From contig OX344758.2 of assembly GCA_947034885.2 (NCBI GenBank), positions 4,280,501 through 4,344,500 of the forward strand: a stretch of 64,000 nucleotides of DNA. The letters run 5' to 3'. The translations under genes and the position numbers were made by a program. Shown piece after piece: positions 62,131 to 64,000 of the stretch (within the stretch, counting starts at the first letter, position 1; every line of letters begins with the position of its first letter). Source of the DNA: Thuidium tamariscinum (lineage: Eukaryota > Streptophyta > Bryopsida > Hypnales > Thuidiaceae). The notes under the pieces were generated by a model. It made no database searches and was not told the DNA's origin. It saw only the letters and a list, made by a program, of their open reading frames with translations.

Positions 62131-63159
62131 AAACTGGGGAGGATTCATAAACAGTACGTGAAGGACCGAGGACTCTCTTTGACAAATGAGCTTCTTTCAT
62201 TCATCTCCCAAATCCATGGAACTAGATTTCAGCGGAAGTCTGACAAAACCTTTTCCAGTTTGAAGTTTGACAAATTAATTGGAAATCTTAACTTTGAGTC
62301 AAACTGTCTGACATTCTCCAGTGCACAGAGTGAGCAGTCCAGCTCTTCAGATATTTGTACAATTTTCACTAAAGTGTGCGACAGCAGAAATGGTAAGTGT
62401 TTTAACTTTAAATTTGAATGTTCTATTTTTAAACTATGTATATTTTCAAACTATTTTCAAAGAATGTTTCATGATTGATATTTATTTATGGATGTTAATG
62501 AACCCCTAGCTGGACCTTGGAGTTTCATGATTGAATGGTTTTAATGACAGGTTCTGTGCACTACAATGACCCTAAGGAGTGTCTCCATGACATCCTCAAT
62601 TTCCGAAGGAAACATGGAGAAAAAATCCACAAATGTATTCCAAAGGTTCGATATTGTATCGATCGAATTGTTGACATTGGTCAACATTTCATCGGTCCAT
62701 TTCGCCTAAAGCGCTTGGCTTGCCAATTTATTAGCCGTTTCCTTGCATCTCAAGGCAATTCATGGACGAATCTCTAAGGTATGAATTCTTTTTATGGTTA
62801 TAATCTACTCAATTAAGTCCCATTGGTAAATTTTAGGATTCTTGGATTATTTCTTATTACTAACTTTCAACGTGTCTATTGTTCTGTGGACAGAGCTTGA
62901 CAATATCCTCAGCGAAAATAAATTTGTCATTGGCAAGTTCAAGCCCCAAGGCATGAAGTTAAACAACTTCAAGACTCAAATTCTGAGTTTGTTTCGGTCC
63001 TCAGCAGCAGATGGTCCACGATGGACTGGCAAGTCTTTGGATGACGGTATCGAGTATGAGGAAATCAAAACCACCTTCAAGACCTGTGACAAACTAAACC
63101 TGTTTCCCCCAAGCTCTTCCTCCACATTGGAATACTATGTCCTGAAGAGTGTAGTCTAG
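62131..63159 (+). CDS. Unknown plant gene, three linked downstream exons
   Basis: Exons: 62131-62392, then 62551 to 62754 or 62778, then 62894-63159. The junction at 62392/62551 is GT-AG in phase 1. The second exon has a good GT donor after 62778, but the frame hits TAA at 62775-62777. A GC donor after 62754 (CAAG/GCAATT) keeps the frame open into the third exon (ELDNILSENKFV). The product has a Cys- and His-containing middle (ECLHDILNFRRKHGEKIHKC) and a C-terminal LEYYVLKSVV. I do not recognise the family. It probably continues the gene that begins at 61155. The in-frame stop could instead mean a decaying gene or a truncated isoform. Confidence 0.55.
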
Positions 63160-64000
63160 GTTTTTTTTCTTCTTTTCATGCTTTCCCATTTCTGACATAC
63201 TACAAAAGACATTATGAGATGTCACAGTTTGGTCAATGAATGTACCTTGTCCAAAGGAGATAGATTCCCATTTACAGTGTCCGTCTCTTCCTAGTGTCCG
63301 TTGTAAGCAGACTTTGCAGACCGCTCACTGACCTCCTTGAAGCCCAAGGACTTGATCTGCCGAAGCAATCCTCGTATGCGATGTAAGTCCAATGACTCAT
63401 TGTTTTGAGTTGCTCTCACTCCTTCAAATTGAGCTCAAATTTGCAACAGAAAGTGTCAAGGTTTCGTTTTCATGCCAATTAATTTTCATGTCAACTCAGA
63501 GGGTGCTCAACAAGTGCTCTCTAGAAAGCTCTTGTAAAACGTCATTTGTTCTTACTATAAGAGTTCGATTCTTCAAGCTCAGTCGAACTGAGCACTGCTT
63601 CAAGGATGGATTCAATCTTGTTCCAAGGAACTCACCTTGCATTGATAACCCTCAAGCGAAAAAATCAGCCAAGTGCTGCCTCTCAGACACAAACAATACG
63701 ACGAAAGTGTCGATTCCAGATTTAGCCCAGTCCGGAACATCTCCCGGAAATTCGAAAAACTTCAAGACTGCAGGTATTTGTAACCAATCTCCGAAGAGAA
63801 TGCTCCAAGAAAAGCCATGAATTTGTGTGCACTCAAAGATATTATCCAATAAGGTTTTCGTATCCCAATGGGATGCTCGTCACCGTTGATTACTATCAAC
63901 TTTCGATAGGGATGGATAAATGCTTGAGTTCATTTGTGTGGAGAGATCAATTTCCAACCTAATTCAGCTGGATATGTGTGTAACTTAAACCGTTCATATG
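63160..64000 (+). other. 3' flank or further exons of the unknown gene
   Basis: An exon-like stretch at about 63310-63381 (acceptor AAGCAG, donor GTAAGT) is open as DFADRSLTSLKPKDLICRS. A 142-codon plus-strand frame at 63392-63820 has a plausible composition in its second half (SAKCCLSDTNNTTKVSIPDL) but no domain. Either may be additional exons or alternative 3' ends; I cannot decide. The rest to the window end shows nothing. Confidence 0.3.

Noticed and set aside
1-64000. CRISPR arrays, rRNA and tRNA genes
   Set aside because: No regularly spaced direct repeats, rRNA cores or tRNA cloverleaf motifs were seen, and the DNA is a plant nuclear sequence.

Overview
This is nuclear DNA of a land plant. 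The recognisable genes are plant families: an L-type lectin receptor kinase, a galectin-domain hydroxyproline O-galactosyltransferase, a CLASSY/DRD1-type SNF2 ATPase of RNA-directed DNA methylation, and a plant multi-pass membrane protein. Introns are short and GT-AG, and intergenic DNA is AT-rich and full of small DNA transposons. The order of plant cannot be told from the sequence. There is no operon structure, CRISPR array, rRNA or tRNA gene that I can see.

Layout. 1-5.4 kb is repeat DNA. 5.39-7.61 kb (minus) is a lectin receptor kinase with two reading-frame breaks. 7.6-22.9 kb is a repeat field with an inverted pair of 730-bp TIR elements, a 742-bp foldback, and nested MITEs. 22.9-26.6 kb (+) encodes a secreted protein with two alpha/beta-hydrolase domains in tandem; its last residues and stop come from a MITE. 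27.9-31.1 kb (+) is an intact seven-exon galactosyltransferase. 32.7-36.2 kb (+) is a multi-pass membrane protein. 37.1-40.6 kb (minus) is an intact four-exon CLASSY-like ATPase. 40.6-59.9 kb is again repeat DNA. 59.9-64 kb starts with a GC-rich leader and carries a multi-exon gene of unknown family with a near-perfect hairpin MITE in an intron.

The most unusual signal is a set of short elements flanked by TTAA target duplications, with terminal inverted repeats starting CCCCTAAA. One subfamily has three copies of about 633-644 bp once nested insertions are removed, and one copy is split by a second TTAA element so that the empty site can be read directly. TTAA duplication with CCC ends is the signature of piggyBac-type transposition, which to my knowledge is not a usual plant superfamily. 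No transposase for them lies in this window. Other DNA elements present are CACTA-type, PIF/Harbinger-type (TAA duplication) and Stowaway-type (TA duplication) MITEs. The genes are independent single-copy units and do not form a pathway. The one thematic link is that a methylation-pathway ATPase gene sits among hairpin-forming repeats of the kind such pathways silence.
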